In this document: positions 6,637-15,367 of the stretch, piece after piece
Layout of the letters: every line of letters begins with the position of its first letter
How positions within the stretch are numbered: the first letter of the stretch is position 1
Assembly (NCBI RefSeq): GCF_017813355.1
Contig: NZ_JAGIYZ010000028.1
Coordinates: 1-52,960 of the forward strand
Direction of reading: 5' to 3'
DNA: 52,960 nt
From: Roseomonas nitratireducens
GTDB lineage: Bacteria; Pseudomonadota; Alphaproteobacteria; Acetobacterales; Acetobacteraceae
The notes under the pieces: generated by a model
The model's database searches: none
What the model was told of the DNA's origin: nothing
What the model saw: only the letters and a program-made list of their open reading frames with translations
Made by a program: the position numbers and the translations under genes

Positions 6637-8739
6637 ATGCGCATCGCCGCGCTCGTCCTGCTGACCGCGCTGGCGCTGGCGGGGCCCGCGCGCGCGCTGG
6701 TCGCGAACGGGGATTTCTCGGCCGGCGGCACGCCGCCCGCGGGCTGGTCGCTGGACGGCGCGGTGGCGGGCAAGGGCAGCCTGCGGATCCTGCCCGGCGG
6801 CGTGCTCGAGCTTTCGCCCAATGGCCGCAACACGCCGGGGCCGCAGCCCTACGCCATCGGGCAGCTGCTGCCGGCCGAAGCGGTGCGCGGGCGGCGCCTG
6901 ACGCTGGAGGCGACGCTGGGCGCCGAGGGCGGCGCGACCGCCGTCGTGGGCCTCGCGGTGTTGCGCCGCGGCGCCGAACCGCTGTTCGTCACGCTGCGCG
7001 GGGATGGCGCGCCGTCCCGCCGGGCCGAGGCGCTGTCCGTCCCCGACGGGCGCGCGATCGAAGGCGCGATTGTCTTCGTCGCGGTGGAGGGCACGCGCGG
7101 CGCGGCGCGCTTCGCCAGCGTGTCGCTGGCCGCCGCCGCCGCACCCGCCGCGGCGCCACCCGCGGCACCCGCGCCCGCCGTACTGCCCGCCCGCGTGCGC
7201 GTGGCGACCGACACCGTCCGCCGCCAGATCCCGCGCGGCATCTTCGGCACCAACATCGAGGTCATCCGCGACGCCAACGGGCTGTGGGAGGCCGAGGCGG
7301 GACGCCTGCAGCCCGAGATCACCGCGATCGCGCGCGGGCTCGGCATCTCCCTCGTGCGCTTCCCCGGCGGCGTCTGGTCGGATGCCTATGACTGGCGCCA
7401 CGGCATCGGCCCGCAATCGGCCCGCGCCACCACGCCGACGCATCCCGGCGCGACCGAAACATACCGCCACGGCTTCGGCACGGACGAGGCGCTCGGCTTC
7501 GCGCGGCAGATCGGCGCGGGGCTGCTCGTCACCGTCAATGCCGGCAACGGCACGGCGCGCATGGCGGCCGACTGGGTGCGCTACGTGAACGGCGAGGGCG
7601 GCCGGTCGCCGCGCGACGGGCGCGTCGAATGGTGGGAGATCGGCAACGAGCTCTACATCGACGGCGACGCCTCGGGCGGCCACACCACGCCCGAGCGCTA
7701 CGCCGACCGGGTGGTGGAATTCGCCCGCGCCATGCGCGCCGTCGATCCGCAAATCCGCATCATGGCGATCGGGCTGCGCAATTTCGGCCGCTACCGCTTC
7801 AACGCCTTCGATCGCTGGAACGAAGTGGTGCTGCGCCGCGCGGGGGGCGAGATCGACGCGCTCGCCGTGCACAACGCCTATGCGCCGCTGGTGGCCGACG
7901 GGCGCGAGGCGGACCCGCTCGCCGTCTATGCCGCGATGTGGGCCTTCCCCCGGCAGGTCGCGCGCAACCTGGCCGACACGCGCGCCGAGATCGCACGCTT
8001 CGCGCCGGCCCGCGCCGGGCGCATCGCGCTCGCGGTGACCGAATGGGGGCCGCTGTTCGCCATCGACCCGGCCTCGCCCTGGATCGACCACGCCAAGACC
8101 ATGGGCTCGGCGATCTACGTCGCCTCGATCCTCGCCGCCTTCGCCGAGGAACCGGCGCTCGAGGTCGCGAACTTCTTCAAGCTGAACGAACCCATGTTCA
8201 TGGGCTGGATCGGCCGTCGCGGCGGGCGCTGGGTCGCGAACGCGAATGCCGAGGCGTTCCGCATGGTCTCCCGCGGCATGGAGGCCGGGCTGCTCGCGAC
8301 CGAGGTGGAGGTCGCGACCTATGCCACGCGCGACCTCGGCTTCGTCGCGGCGACGCGCGACGTGCCCTATCTCGATGCGCTCGCCACCCGCGCGGCCGAT
8401 GGGCGCGTGCTGACGCTGCTGCTGGTCAACAAGCACCCCGGCGCGGCGATCGAGGCGCGCATCGCGCTCGCCGGCGCGACCGGCGCCGCGTCCGTCACCG
8501 CCGAGACGCTTTCGGCCGAGGCACCCGACGCGCATGTGGGCACGGAATTGCTGCGCATCCCCGGCCTGCGCTGGGCGGAACAGGCGCGCGCCGGCCCGCG
8601 CGGCCGCTTCCACCTGGGCGGGGAAGGCGAGATCCGGCTGGAGCGGCGCGAGCTCGGCCGCAGCGGCGCGGAGACGGTGGTGCGGGTGCCGCCGCACGCC
8701 ATCACGCTGCTCCGCTTCGAGGGCCTCGGTCGGCCGTGA
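6637..8739 (+). CDS. secreted clan-A glycoside hydrolase (GH51/alpha-L-arabinofuranosidase-like) of the polysaccharide locus
   Basis: This is a 700-residue protein with a signal peptide (residues 1 to about 21, ending ARA). A beta-rich N-terminal module starting VANGDFSAGGTPPAGWSL resembles CBM4/9-like carbohydrate-binding modules. An Ala/Pro linker near residues 165-185 follows, and then a (beta/alpha)8 hydrolase domain. The acid/base candidate is Glu338 in WEIGNELY and the nucleophile candidate is Glu469 in VTEWG, the clan-A pair seen in GH51, GH39 and GH30. A C-terminal beta domain follows. The ATG at 6637 has CAGGAG 8 bases upstream; the open frame before it is not coding. Sitting between flippase and ligase genes, it probably trims, releases or remodels the periplasmic polymer. 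Specificity is not readable from the sequence. Confidence 0.75.
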   Translation: MRIAALVLLTALALAGPARALVANGDFSAGGTPPAGWSLDGAVAGKGSLRILPGGVLELSPNGRNTPGPQPYAIGQLLPAEAVRGRRLTLEATLGAEGGATAVVGLAVLRRGAEPLFVTLRGDGAPSRRAEALSVPDGRAIEGAIVFVAVEGTRGAARFASVSLAAAAAPAAAPPAAPAPAVLPARVRVATDTVRRQIPRGIFGTNIEVIRDANGLWEAEAGRLQPEITAIARGLGISLVRFPGGVWSDAYDWRHGIGPQSARATTPTHPGATETYRHGFGTDEALGFARQIGAGLLVTVNAGNGTARMAADWVRYVNGEGGRSPRDGRVEWWEIGNELYIDGDASGGHTTPERYADRVVEFARAMRAVDPQIRIMAIGLRNFGRYRFNAFDRWNEVVLRRAGGEIDALAVHNAYAPLVADGREADPLAVYAAMWAFPRQVARNLADTRAEIARFAPARAGRIALAVTEWGPLFAIDPASPWIDHAKTMGSAIYVASILAAFAEEPALEVANFFKLNEPMFMGWIGRRGGRWVANANAEAFRMVSRGMEAGLLATEVEVATYATRDLGFVAATRDVPYLDALATRAADGRVLTLLLVNKHPGAAIEARIALAGATGAASVTAETLSAEAPDAHVGTELLRIPGLRWAEQARAGPRGRFHLGGEGEIRLERRELGRSGAETVVRVPPHAITLLRFEGLGRP

Positions 8740-10205
8740 GCGCGCCCGGCCTGCCACGCCTCCTCCCGGCGGCGCTGGCGCTCGGCGGCGGGCTCGTCGC
8801 CGCCGCGCTCGCCCTGGCGCTGCCGGGGCTCGGCGCGAAGGGGCTCGCCGCGTCGATGGGCCTCGTCGCCGTCGCCGCGCTGATGCTGCTCACGCGCCGG
8901 CCGGTCGAGGTCCTCGCCGGCTTCGCGGTGCTCGCGCTGACCTACAACCGGCACTACTTCCGCCCCTTCGCGGCGCTGACGGGCACGCCCGTCGGCGAGG
9001 GCCTGTTCTGGATCCCGGCCGACCCGCTGCTGCTCGCGCTGCTGCTGGCCATCGTCGCCGAGCGCGCGCTCGGGCGCGCGCCGGAGGTGCCGGCGACGCC
9101 CTTTCCCACCTGGCCGGTGCAGCCCCTGCTCGCCGCCTGCCTCGTCTCGACGCTGGCCGCCGAGCGGATGGACCTCGCCGCGGCCGAGACGATGCGCGTC
9201 GTGAAGTTCGCCCTGCTCCTCGCGCTGCTGGCGAGGCGGATGGACGCGGCGCTGTGGCGCACGCTCGCCGCCGCCTTCGGCATCACGGTACTGGCGCAAT
9301 CCGGGCTCGGCGTGCTGCAGGTTGCGTTCCGCGCCGGGGACAGCCTGCTCGCGACCTTCGGCGGCGCGGCCGAGACGCTGGTGGAGGGTTTCGAGAACCG
9401 CGCGCGCGGCTCCATGGGGCATCCGAACATCCTCGCGCCCTGGCTGCTGATGCTCGCACCCGGCGCCTTCGGCCTCGCGCTGTTCTCGCGCAGCCGGGCG
9501 CTGCGGGCGGCGGGCTTCGTCATCACCATCGCCGCCATGGCGGGCGTCTTCGCGGCCAAGTCGCGCGCCCCGGGCCTGCTGATGCTAGCCGCCCTCGGCG
9601 GGGTGGCGCTCGGCGCGCTGGCGCTGCGCGCACTGCCGGCGCGCGCCGCCGCGGGCGGGGCGATCTGGGCGCTGCTGCTGCTCGCGGCCGCGCTCACGCC
9701 CTTCGCCGGCGACATCGCCGAGCGGTTCCGCGGCGACTTCGCGCGCTCCGTCACCTTCCGCGCCGACTACAACCGCGCCGCGCTCGAGGTGTTCGACAGG
9801 CATCCGCTGCTCGGCGCCGGGCTGGCCGGATCGGGCGCCAGGATGGCGGAGCTTTCCGCGGGCATCGCGCTGGAACTCGCCGCGGTGACGGCCACGGCAG
9901 AGAGCGCCGGCGTGCGCGCGGCGGCCCCGGTGCACAACCTCTACATCCTCATGCTCGCCGAGGCGGGGCTGCCCGGCCTGGTCGGCTTCCTGCTGCTGCT
10001 CGGCGGCATCCTCTGGCGCGGTGCGGCGGCGGTGCGGCGCTGCTCGGGCGGCACGCGCGGCATCGCCCTCGGCCTGACGCTCGGCATCGGCGCGCAGGCG
10101 GTGCAGCAGACGGTCGACTTCTCGCTCTGGTGGGATCCGTCCTGGTACAGCCTTGCCATCGCCGCGGCGCTGCTCGCCACCGCGCGCGACGGTGCGGTGC
10201 CGTGA
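8736..10205 (+). CDS. O-antigen ligase/polymerase family membrane protein (WaaL/Wzy-like)
   Basis: This 489-residue polytopic membrane protein has around 10-12 helices and the Wzy_C/O-antigen ligase pattern. GSMGHPNILAPWLLM is followed by AKSRAPGL, and then a large periplasmic loop with RADYNRAALEVFDRHPLLGAG. The conserved PVHNLYILMLAEAGLPG segment lies near the C-terminus. Family members either polymerise lipid-linked repeat units (Wzy) or ligate polymer to an acceptor (WaaL), and the sequence alone does not decide which. With Wzx and Wzz present and no other Wzy candidate in the window, a polymerase role is plausible. The GTG at 8736 overlaps the preceding stop (GTGA), consistent with coupled translation. 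Confidence 0.8.
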   Translation: MSAPGLPRLLPAALALGGGLVAAALALALPGLGAKGLAASMGLVAVAALMLLTRRPVEVLAGFAVLALTYNRHYFRPFAALTGTPVGEGLFWIPADPLLLALLLAIVAERALGRAPEVPATPFPTWPVQPLLAACLVSTLAAERMDLAAAETMRVVKFALLLALLARRMDAALWRTLAAAFGITVLAQSGLGVLQVAFRAGDSLLATFGGAAETLVEGFENRARGSMGHPNILAPWLLMLAPGAFGLALFSRSRALRAAGFVITIAAMAGVFAAKSRAPGLLMLAALGGVALGALALRALPARAAAGGAIWALLLLAAALTPFAGDIAERFRGDFARSVTFRADYNRAALEVFDRHPLLGAGLAGSGARMAELSAGIALELAAVTATAESAGVRAAAPVHNLYILMLAEAGLPGLVGFLLLLGGILWRGAAAVRRCSGGTRGIALGLTLGIGAQAVQQTVDFSLWWDPSWYSLAIAAALLATARDGAVP

Positions 10206-11239
10206 GCGCGCCGGTGCTGTTCGTCGTGCCCGCCTTCAACCGCGCGGCGGACCTGCCGCGCACGCTCGGCGCCATCGCGGCGCAGGACTGGCCGGCCGGG
10301 GCAGCCTCGATCCTGCTCGTCGACAACGGCTCGACGGACGGGACGCGGGATGCCGTGGCATCGCTCGCGGCGCGGCTGCCGCTGCGCATCGCGTATCGGC
10401 GCAAGGCGCCGGAAGGGCCGGCGGCGGCGCGCAACCTCGGCCTCGCCGCGGCGCCGACGGATGGCTTCGTCGCCTTCGTGGACAGCGATGTCGAACTCGA
10501 CCGCGGCTGGACGCGCGCGACGGTCGCGGCGATGCAAGCCGACCCGCTCCTGGCGATGGTGGGCGGCCGCGTGCTGTTCGCGCACCGGCCGGATGTGCTG
10601 AACGCCTATGGCGGCGCGATCTCGCGCCTCGGCCTCGCCTGGGACCTTGAGGAAGGCGCGCCGGTGGCGACGGCGGAGGCGCCGCGCGACGTCGCCTGGG
10701 CCAACGCATCGGCGCTGCTCTGCCGCCCCTGGCCGCTGGTCGAGGCCGGGGGCTTCGACGCCGATTTCTTCTACGCCTATGAGGAACCGGACCTCGCGCT
10801 GCGCCTCGCGCTGGCCGGGCACCGCTGCCGCGTGGTACCGGACGCGACGGCCTTCCACCATGTCGGCGCCGCGGTCGGGCCGAGCCATCCCGACATCGTC
10901 TTCCACGCGGTGAAGAACCGGCTGCGCATGGGGCTGAAGGCCTTCGGCGCGCGGCGGCTCGCCTGGTGGGTGCCGGCGGCGATCCTGCACGCGCTGGCCG
11001 ATGCCTCGCTGCACGCGCCGCGCGGCGCGCGCTGGCGGGGGCTCGCCTGGAACCTGCGCCACCTGCCGAAGACGCTCGACGCGCGCCGCAAGGCCCAGGC
11101 GCTGCGCCGCCTGCCGGATGAGGAAGCCTTCCGCCATGTCGCGCCGGGCTGGTTCCCGCCGACGCGCCTGGCCGGGCTGCGGCGGCGCCCGGTCGAGGGC
11201 CTCGCGCGCGGCGCCGCGGCGGACGACCGCGCGGCATGA
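10202..11239 (+). CDS. family 2 glycosyltransferase
   Basis: This 345-residue cytoplasmic or membrane-associated GT-A enzyme has the GT2 start VPAFNRAADLPRTL. The nucleotide-sugar-binding LLVDNGSTDGT is at about residues 36-46 and the DxD-like FVDSDVELD follows. ARNLGLAAAP and EEPDLALRL (acceptor/catalytic region) also match. It should add one sugar to the lipid-linked repeat unit from an NDP-sugar donor; donor and linkage are unknown. The GTG start overlaps the upstream stop (GTGA) and its own stop overlaps the next ATG (ATGA). It is therefore in the middle of a chain of translationally coupled genes. The C-terminal ~80 residues (after the VKNRLRMGLKAFG region) are Arg/Leu/Ala-rich and may bind the membrane surface. 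Confidence 0.85.
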   Translation: MSAPVLFVVPAFNRAADLPRTLGAIAAQDWPAGAASILLVDNGSTDGTRDAVASLAARLPLRIAYRRKAPEGPAAARNLGLAAAPTDGFVAFVDSDVELDRGWTRATVAAMQADPLLAMVGGRVLFAHRPDVLNAYGGAISRLGLAWDLEEGAPVATAEAPRDVAWANASALLCRPWPLVEAGGFDADFFYAYEEPDLALRLALAGHRCRVVPDATAFHHVGAAVGPSHPDIVFHAVKNRLRMGLKAFGARRLAWWVPAAILHALADASLHAPRGARWRGLAWNLRHLPKTLDARRKAQALRRLPDEEAFRHVAPGWFPPTRLAGLRRRPVEGLARGAAADDRAA

Positions 11240-12198
11240 GCGCGACCGCGCCCCCCTTCGTCAGCGTGATCGTGCCGACGCATGGCCGCCCGGCGCTGCT
11301 GCGCCGCCTGCTGCTCTCGCTGCTCGCCCAGGACTGGCCGCGCGACCGGTACGAGGTGATCGTCGTGCACAACGTGACCGAGGACGGGACGGATGCCGTG
11401 GTCGCCGGCCTCGCCGCGACCAGCGAGGTGCCCATCGCCTACCACCGCACCGCCTTCCGCGGCCCGGGGCCGTCGCGGCAATACGGCGCGGACCGCGCGC
11501 GCGGCGCCATCCTCGCCTTCATCGACGACGATTGCGAGGCGACGCCGGGCTGGATCGCGGCCGGCGCCGCCGCGATCGCCGAGGGGTTCGCGCTGGTGCA
11601 GGGCCGCACCCTGCCCCATCCCGGCCAGCCGCGGCGGCTGCTCGAGAAGACGGTCAGCGTCACCGGCCCGACGCCATACTTCGAGACCTGCAACATCTTC
11701 TACGACGCGGCCGTCTTCCGCGCGGTGGGCGGCTTCCCCGCCGCCTTCGTCGACCGCTTCTACGGCGAGGACACCGCGCTCGGCTGGACGGTGCGGCTCG
11801 CCGGCCACCGCACCGGCCATGCCGCGGCGGCGGAGGTGCATCACGAGGTCTTCGCCATCTCCTTCCGCGAATGGCTGCTGGCGCCGCGCACCATGCGGCA
11901 CTGGCCCGCCCTGGTGCGCGCCTTCCCGGCGCTGCGGCGCGAATTGTTCCTCGGCGTCTTCCTCACGCGGCTGACCGCGGCCTTCGACCTGCTGGCGCTC
12001 GGCCTGCTGCTGGCGCCGCTGCATGCGGGCTTCCTGGCCTTCACGCTGCCCTATGTCGTGCTGCGCTTCACCGACCGGGGGCGGCTGCGCAACCCGGCCC
12101 ACCTTCTCGCGCGCCTGGTCTTCGGCCTGCCGCGCGCGGCGGTGCTCGCCTGGGTGCTGCTGCGCGAATCCGTGCGTGCGCGGTCGCCGGTGCTGTGA
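11236..12198 (+). CDS. family 2 glycosyltransferase
   Basis: This 320-residue GT2 enzyme starts VIVPTHGRPALLRRLLLSLL. The nucleotide-binding region IVVHNVTEDGTDAVV replaces the usual D-x-S-x-D-G-T. The metal-binding FIDDDCEATPGW motif is intact and GEDTALGWTVRL fits the acceptor-side motif. Hydrophobic C-terminal helices (about residues 230-290) suggest membrane attachment. It overlaps the neighbouring glycosyltransferase genes at both ends (ATGA and TGATG), so the whole block is one transcription unit. It probably adds a different sugar from its upstream GT2 neighbour, since the donor-binding motif differs; that is an inference. Confidence 0.83.
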   Translation: MSATAPPFVSVIVPTHGRPALLRRLLLSLLAQDWPRDRYEVIVVHNVTEDGTDAVVAGLAATSEVPIAYHRTAFRGPGPSRQYGADRARGAILAFIDDDCEATPGWIAAGAAAIAEGFALVQGRTLPHPGQPRRLLEKTVSVTGPTPYFETCNIFYDAAVFRAVGGFPAAFVDRFYGEDTALGWTVRLAGHRTGHAAAAEVHHEVFAISFREWLLAPRTMRHWPALVRAFPALRRELFLGVFLTRLTAAFDLLALGLLLAPLHAGFLAFTLPYVVLRFTDRGRLRNPAHLLARLVFGLPRAAVLAWVLLRESVRARSPVL

Positions 12199-13250
12199 TG
12201 CCGCGCTCCATCCTGCTGGTGCATGAATGCTTCCCGCCGGAGGTGCGCGGCGGCGGGGAAGCGGTGGTGCTCGCGACCGCGCGGGGATTGATCGCGCGCG
12301 GGATCGCGGTGGAGGTCGTGACCACCGGCGACCCGGCCGTGACGGCCTTCGACGGCGTACCGACGATCCGGTTGCGCCTGCCGCGCCACGCCATGGCGCT
12401 CGGCATCGGGCGCATCGCCGCCGCCGCGGCGCGGCACGATTCGGTGCAGGCCTTCAACTTCAACGCCGCGCTGCCGGCGCTCGCCGCGGCGCGCCGCGCG
12501 CGGCGGCCGGTCGCCTGCACCATGCTCGGCCTGTTCGGGCGCGAATGGCTGGCGATGAAGGGGCCGCTGATCGGCCGCGCCTTCGCCGCGATGGAACGGC
12601 GCATCGTCGTCGCGCGCTACGATGCCACGATCTTCCTCTCGGACGCCTCCCGCGCGCAGGGCGTGGCGCTGGGGGCGCCGGCCGGGCGCAGCCACGTCAT
12701 CCCGCCGGGCATCGCCTGGGACCGGCTGCGCCCGGCCGCCGCGCGCGCGCCCTTTGTGCTGTTCGCCGGGCGGCTCGACCGTCGCAAGGGCGTGCACCAC
12801 CTGCTCGCCGCGGCGCGGGCCCTGCCGCGCATCCCCTTCCGCGCCGCGGGCTGGGGGGCGGACCTCGCCGCGCTGCGCGCCGCCGCGCCGGCGAACCTGG
12901 CCTTCGAGGAGGCGCAGGGCGACGACCGCTACTGGCGGGCGCTGGGGGAGGCGCGGATCTTCCTCTCCCCCACCCATGCCGAGACCTTCGGGCTGTCGGT
13001 CGCGGAAGCCATGGCCTCGGGCTGCGCCATCGTCTCCTCCGCCGTCACGCTGGACTTCGCGGGGCATCGCCACGCGCCGGGCGACGAGGCGGGGATGATC
13101 GCGGGGCTCGCGCGGCTGTGGGACGACCCGGCGGCCTGCGCAGCGGCGGGGGCCGAGAACCGTCGGCTGGCCGCGCGCTTCACCTGGGAGGCGCATATCG
13201 ACCGGCTGCTCGCGCTGCATGCGCGCCTGCTTCGCGCGGAGGCCGCCTGA
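12198..13250 (+). CDS. family 4 glycosyltransferase
   Basis: This 350-residue GT-B fold retaining glycosyltransferase has an N-terminal Rossmann part starting LLVHECFPPEVRGGGEAVVLA, with the glycine-rich acceptor loop. The C-terminal donor-binding domain has FAGRLDRRKGVHHLL and the family E-x7-E motif in HAETFGLSVAEAMASG. It lacks membrane segments and is expected to be peripheral at the inner membrane. The ATG at 12198 overlaps the stop of the preceding gene by one base (TGATG). Donor and acceptor cannot be deduced. The UDP-xylose-forming enzyme encoded two genes downstream makes a pentose donor available in this locus, but there is no direct link to this enzyme. Confidence 0.85.
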   Translation: MPRSILLVHECFPPEVRGGGEAVVLATARGLIARGIAVEVVTTGDPAVTAFDGVPTIRLRLPRHAMALGIGRIAAAAARHDSVQAFNFNAALPALAAARRARRPVACTMLGLFGREWLAMKGPLIGRAFAAMERRIVVARYDATIFLSDASRAQGVALGAPAGRSHVIPPGIAWDRLRPAAARAPFVLFAGRLDRRKGVHHLLAAARALPRIPFRAAGWGADLAALRAAAPANLAFEEAQGDDRYWRALGEARIFLSPTHAETFGLSVAEAMASGCAIVSSAVTLDFAGHRHAPGDEAGMIAGLARLWDDPAACAAAGAENRRLAARFTWEAHIDRLLALHARLLRAEAA

Positions 13251-14413
13251 TGCGCGTCGCGATCTACCATCCCTGGATCTACCTGAAGTCGGGGCTGGAG
13301 CGGACGCTGCTCGAAATCCATCGCCGCAGCCGCCATCAGGTGACGCTGCACACCGGCCACTACGACGCCGCCGGCACCTATCCGGAGCTCGCCGCGGCGG
13401 GGATCGTCGAGCATGGCCGCGTCTCGGTCCGGCGCGCCTACCTGCCCGTGCTGGGCGCGGCGGCGCGCATCGCGGCGACGCGGATCGACCCCGCTTCCTA
13501 CGACACGCTCGTCGTCTCCTGCGACGGGCTGGGCGACCTGCTGACGCTGCGCAACCGGTCGAAGCCGGTCATGGCGCTGTGCTTCACCCCGCTCCGCGCG
13601 GCCTATGACGAGGCCTATCGCGCCCGGCTGCTCGACCGCGCGGGGGCGCTGCGGCCGCTGGCGCTGGCCGCCGAAGCGGGCTGGCGCGCGATCGACCGCG
13701 CCTGCTGGCGCAACTATGCCGAGGTGGTCGCGATCAGCCGGACCGTGCGGGACCGGATCGAGGCCGGCGGGCTCTGGCCCACCGGGCGGGCCCGGATCCT
13801 CTATCCCGGCATCGATGCGGCGCGGATCGGCCCCGGACGCCCCGCGGAACGCTATTTCCTGGTCGCCGGGCGCATCATGTGGACCAAGAACCTGTCGCTG
13901 GCGCTCGAGGCCTTCGCCCTGGCGAAGCCCCACCTGCCCGGATGGCGGCTTGTCCTGGCCGGCATGGTGGACGACAAGAGCCGCAGCCATGCCGAGGCCC
14001 TGATGGCCCGCGGCCGGGAGATCGGCGATGTGGAATTCCGCATCGGCGCCACGGATTCGGAGATGCGGGACCTGTACGAGGGCTGCGGCGCGCTGCTGTT
14101 CACCGCCTTCAACGAGGATTGGGGCCTGACGCCGATCGAGGCGATGGCCGCCAGCCGGCCGGTCGTGGCGGTGGACCGCGGCGGGCCACGCGAATCTGTG
14201 ATGCATGGCGCGACCGGCTTCCTCGAGGCCGACGACCCCGGCGCCTTCGCCGCCCGCATGGTGGAACTGGCGCGAAACCCCGCTTTGTGCGAACGGCTAG
14301 GTGCGGCCGGCCGGGAACGGGCGCGGCTGTTCACATGGGATGCCTTCGTCGCGGGTCTCGACGCGACGGTCGAGGGAATGGTCGAGAAGGACAGGGAGAG
14401 GCGCAGGGCATGA
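13250..14413 (+). CDS. family 4 glycosyltransferase
   Basis: This 387-residue GT-B glycosyltransferase has an N-terminal start [20 protein letters not shown] in the position where GT4 enzymes bind acceptor. The donor-site [18 protein letters not shown] and the E-x7-E region [20 protein letters not shown] lie in the C-terminal domain. The [11 protein letters not shown] segment matches GT4 mannosyl- and related transferases. Its start overlaps the previous stop by one base and its stop overlaps the UDP-glucuronate decarboxylase start (ATGA). The two GT4 and two GT2 enzymes together suggest a repeat unit of about five or more sugars including the initiating residue. This is an inference from gene count, not from chemistry. 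Confidence 0.85.
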   Translation: MRVAIYHPWIYLKSGLERTLLEIHRRSRHQVTLHTGHYDAAGTYPELAAAGIVEHGRVSVRRAYLPVLGAAARIAATRIDPASYDTLVVSCDGLGDLLTLRNRSKPVMALCFTPLRAAYDEAYRARLLDRAGALRPLALAAEAGWRAIDRACWRNYAEVVAISRTVRDRIEAGGLWPTGRARILYPGIDAARIGPGRPAERYFLVAGRIMWTKNLSLALEAFALAKPHLPGWRLVLAGMVDDKSRSHAEALMARGREIGDVEFRIGATDSEMRDLYEGCGALLFTAFNEDWGLTPIEAMAASRPVVAVDRGGPRESVMHGATGFLEADDPGAFAARMVELARNPALCERLGAAGRERARLFTWDAFVAGLDATVEGMVEKDRERRRA

Positions 14414-15363
14414 TCTCGCGCAAGCGCGTGCTGGTGACCGGCGGGGCCGGCTTCATCGGGTCCCATCTTTGCGAACGCCTGCTCGCGCAGGGCCACCAGG
14501 TGCTCTGCGTCGACAACTACTTCACCGGCACGCGGGACAACATCGCGCACCTGCTGCCGCACCCGCAGTTCGAGGCGATGCGCCACGACGTCACCTTCCC
14601 GCTCTATGTGGAGGTGGACGAGATCTACAACCTCGCCTGCCCGGCATCGCCGGTGCACTACCAGTTCGACCCGGTGCAGACGACCAAGACGTCCATCTCC
14701 GGCGCGCTGAACATGCTCGGCCTCGCCAAGCGGCTGAAGGCCAAGGTGCTGCAGGCCTCGACCAGCGAGGTCTATGGCGACCCGGAGGTGCATCCGCAGA
14801 CCGAGGATTACCGCGGCTCGGTCAACCCGCTCGGGCCCCGCGCCTGCTACGACGAGGGCAAGCGCTGCGCCGAGACGCTGTTCTTCGACTACCGGCGCCA
14901 GCACAATGTCCGCATCAAGGTGGCGCGGATCTTCAACACCTACGGCCCGCGCATGCATCCGAACGACGGGCGCGTGGTGTCGAACTTCATCGTCCAGGCG
15001 CTGTCGGGCAAGCCGGTGACGATCTATGGCGAAGGCACCCAGACCCGCGCCTTCTGCTTCGTCGACGACCTGGTCGACGGGCTGATGCGCCTGATGGCCA
15101 CCGACGACGAGGTGACGGGCCCGGTCAACCTTGGCAACCCGCACGAGATCACGGTGCGGGAACTGGCCGACCGCGTGCTGGCCCTGTGCGGCGATTCCTC
15201 GCTGCTGGAAAAGCGGCCTCTACCACAGGACGATCCGGTGCGCCGCTGCCCCGACATCGGCCTCGCCAAGCGCCTGCTCGGCTGGGAACCGAAGGTGCCG
15301 CTCGAGGACGGGCTGCGCCGCACCGTCGCCTATTTCGACCAGCGGCTGCGCCAGGCCGGCTAG
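14410..15363 (+). CDS. uxs: UDP-glucuronate decarboxylase (UDP-xylose synthase)
   Basis: This 317-residue extended SDR enzyme converts UDP-glucuronate to UDP-xylose, using bound NAD. GxxGxxG lies at residues 11-17 (GGAGFIG). The UXS signature [23 protein letters not shown] with QTTKTS, and the catalytic Tyr147/Lys151 in CYDEGKR are all present. The [10 protein letters not shown] and [10 protein letters not shown] segments are characteristic of this subfamily. It is the last gene of the rightward operon, starting on an ATGA overlap with the GT4 gene and ending 4 bases from the convergent membrane transferase gene. It implies xylose, or a derived pentose, in the polymer. The UDP-glucose dehydrogenase that supplies UDP-glucuronate is not in the window. 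Confidence 0.9.
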   Translation: MISRKRVLVTGGAGFIGSHLCERLLAQGHQVLCVDNYFTGTRDNIAHLLPHPQFEAMRHDVTFPLYVEVDEIYNLACPASPVHYQFDPVQTTKTSISGALNMLGLAKRLKAKVLQASTSEVYGDPEVHPQTEDYRGSVNPLGPRACYDEGKRCAETLFFDYRRQHNVRIKVARIFNTYGPRMHPNDGRVVSNFIVQALSGKPVTIYGEGTQTRAFCFVDDLVDGLMRLMATDDEVTGPVNLGNPHEITVRELADRVLALCGDSSLLEKRPLPQDDPVRRCPDIGLAKRLLGWEPKVPLEDGLRRTVAYFDQRLRQAG

Positions 15364-15367
15364 CCGC

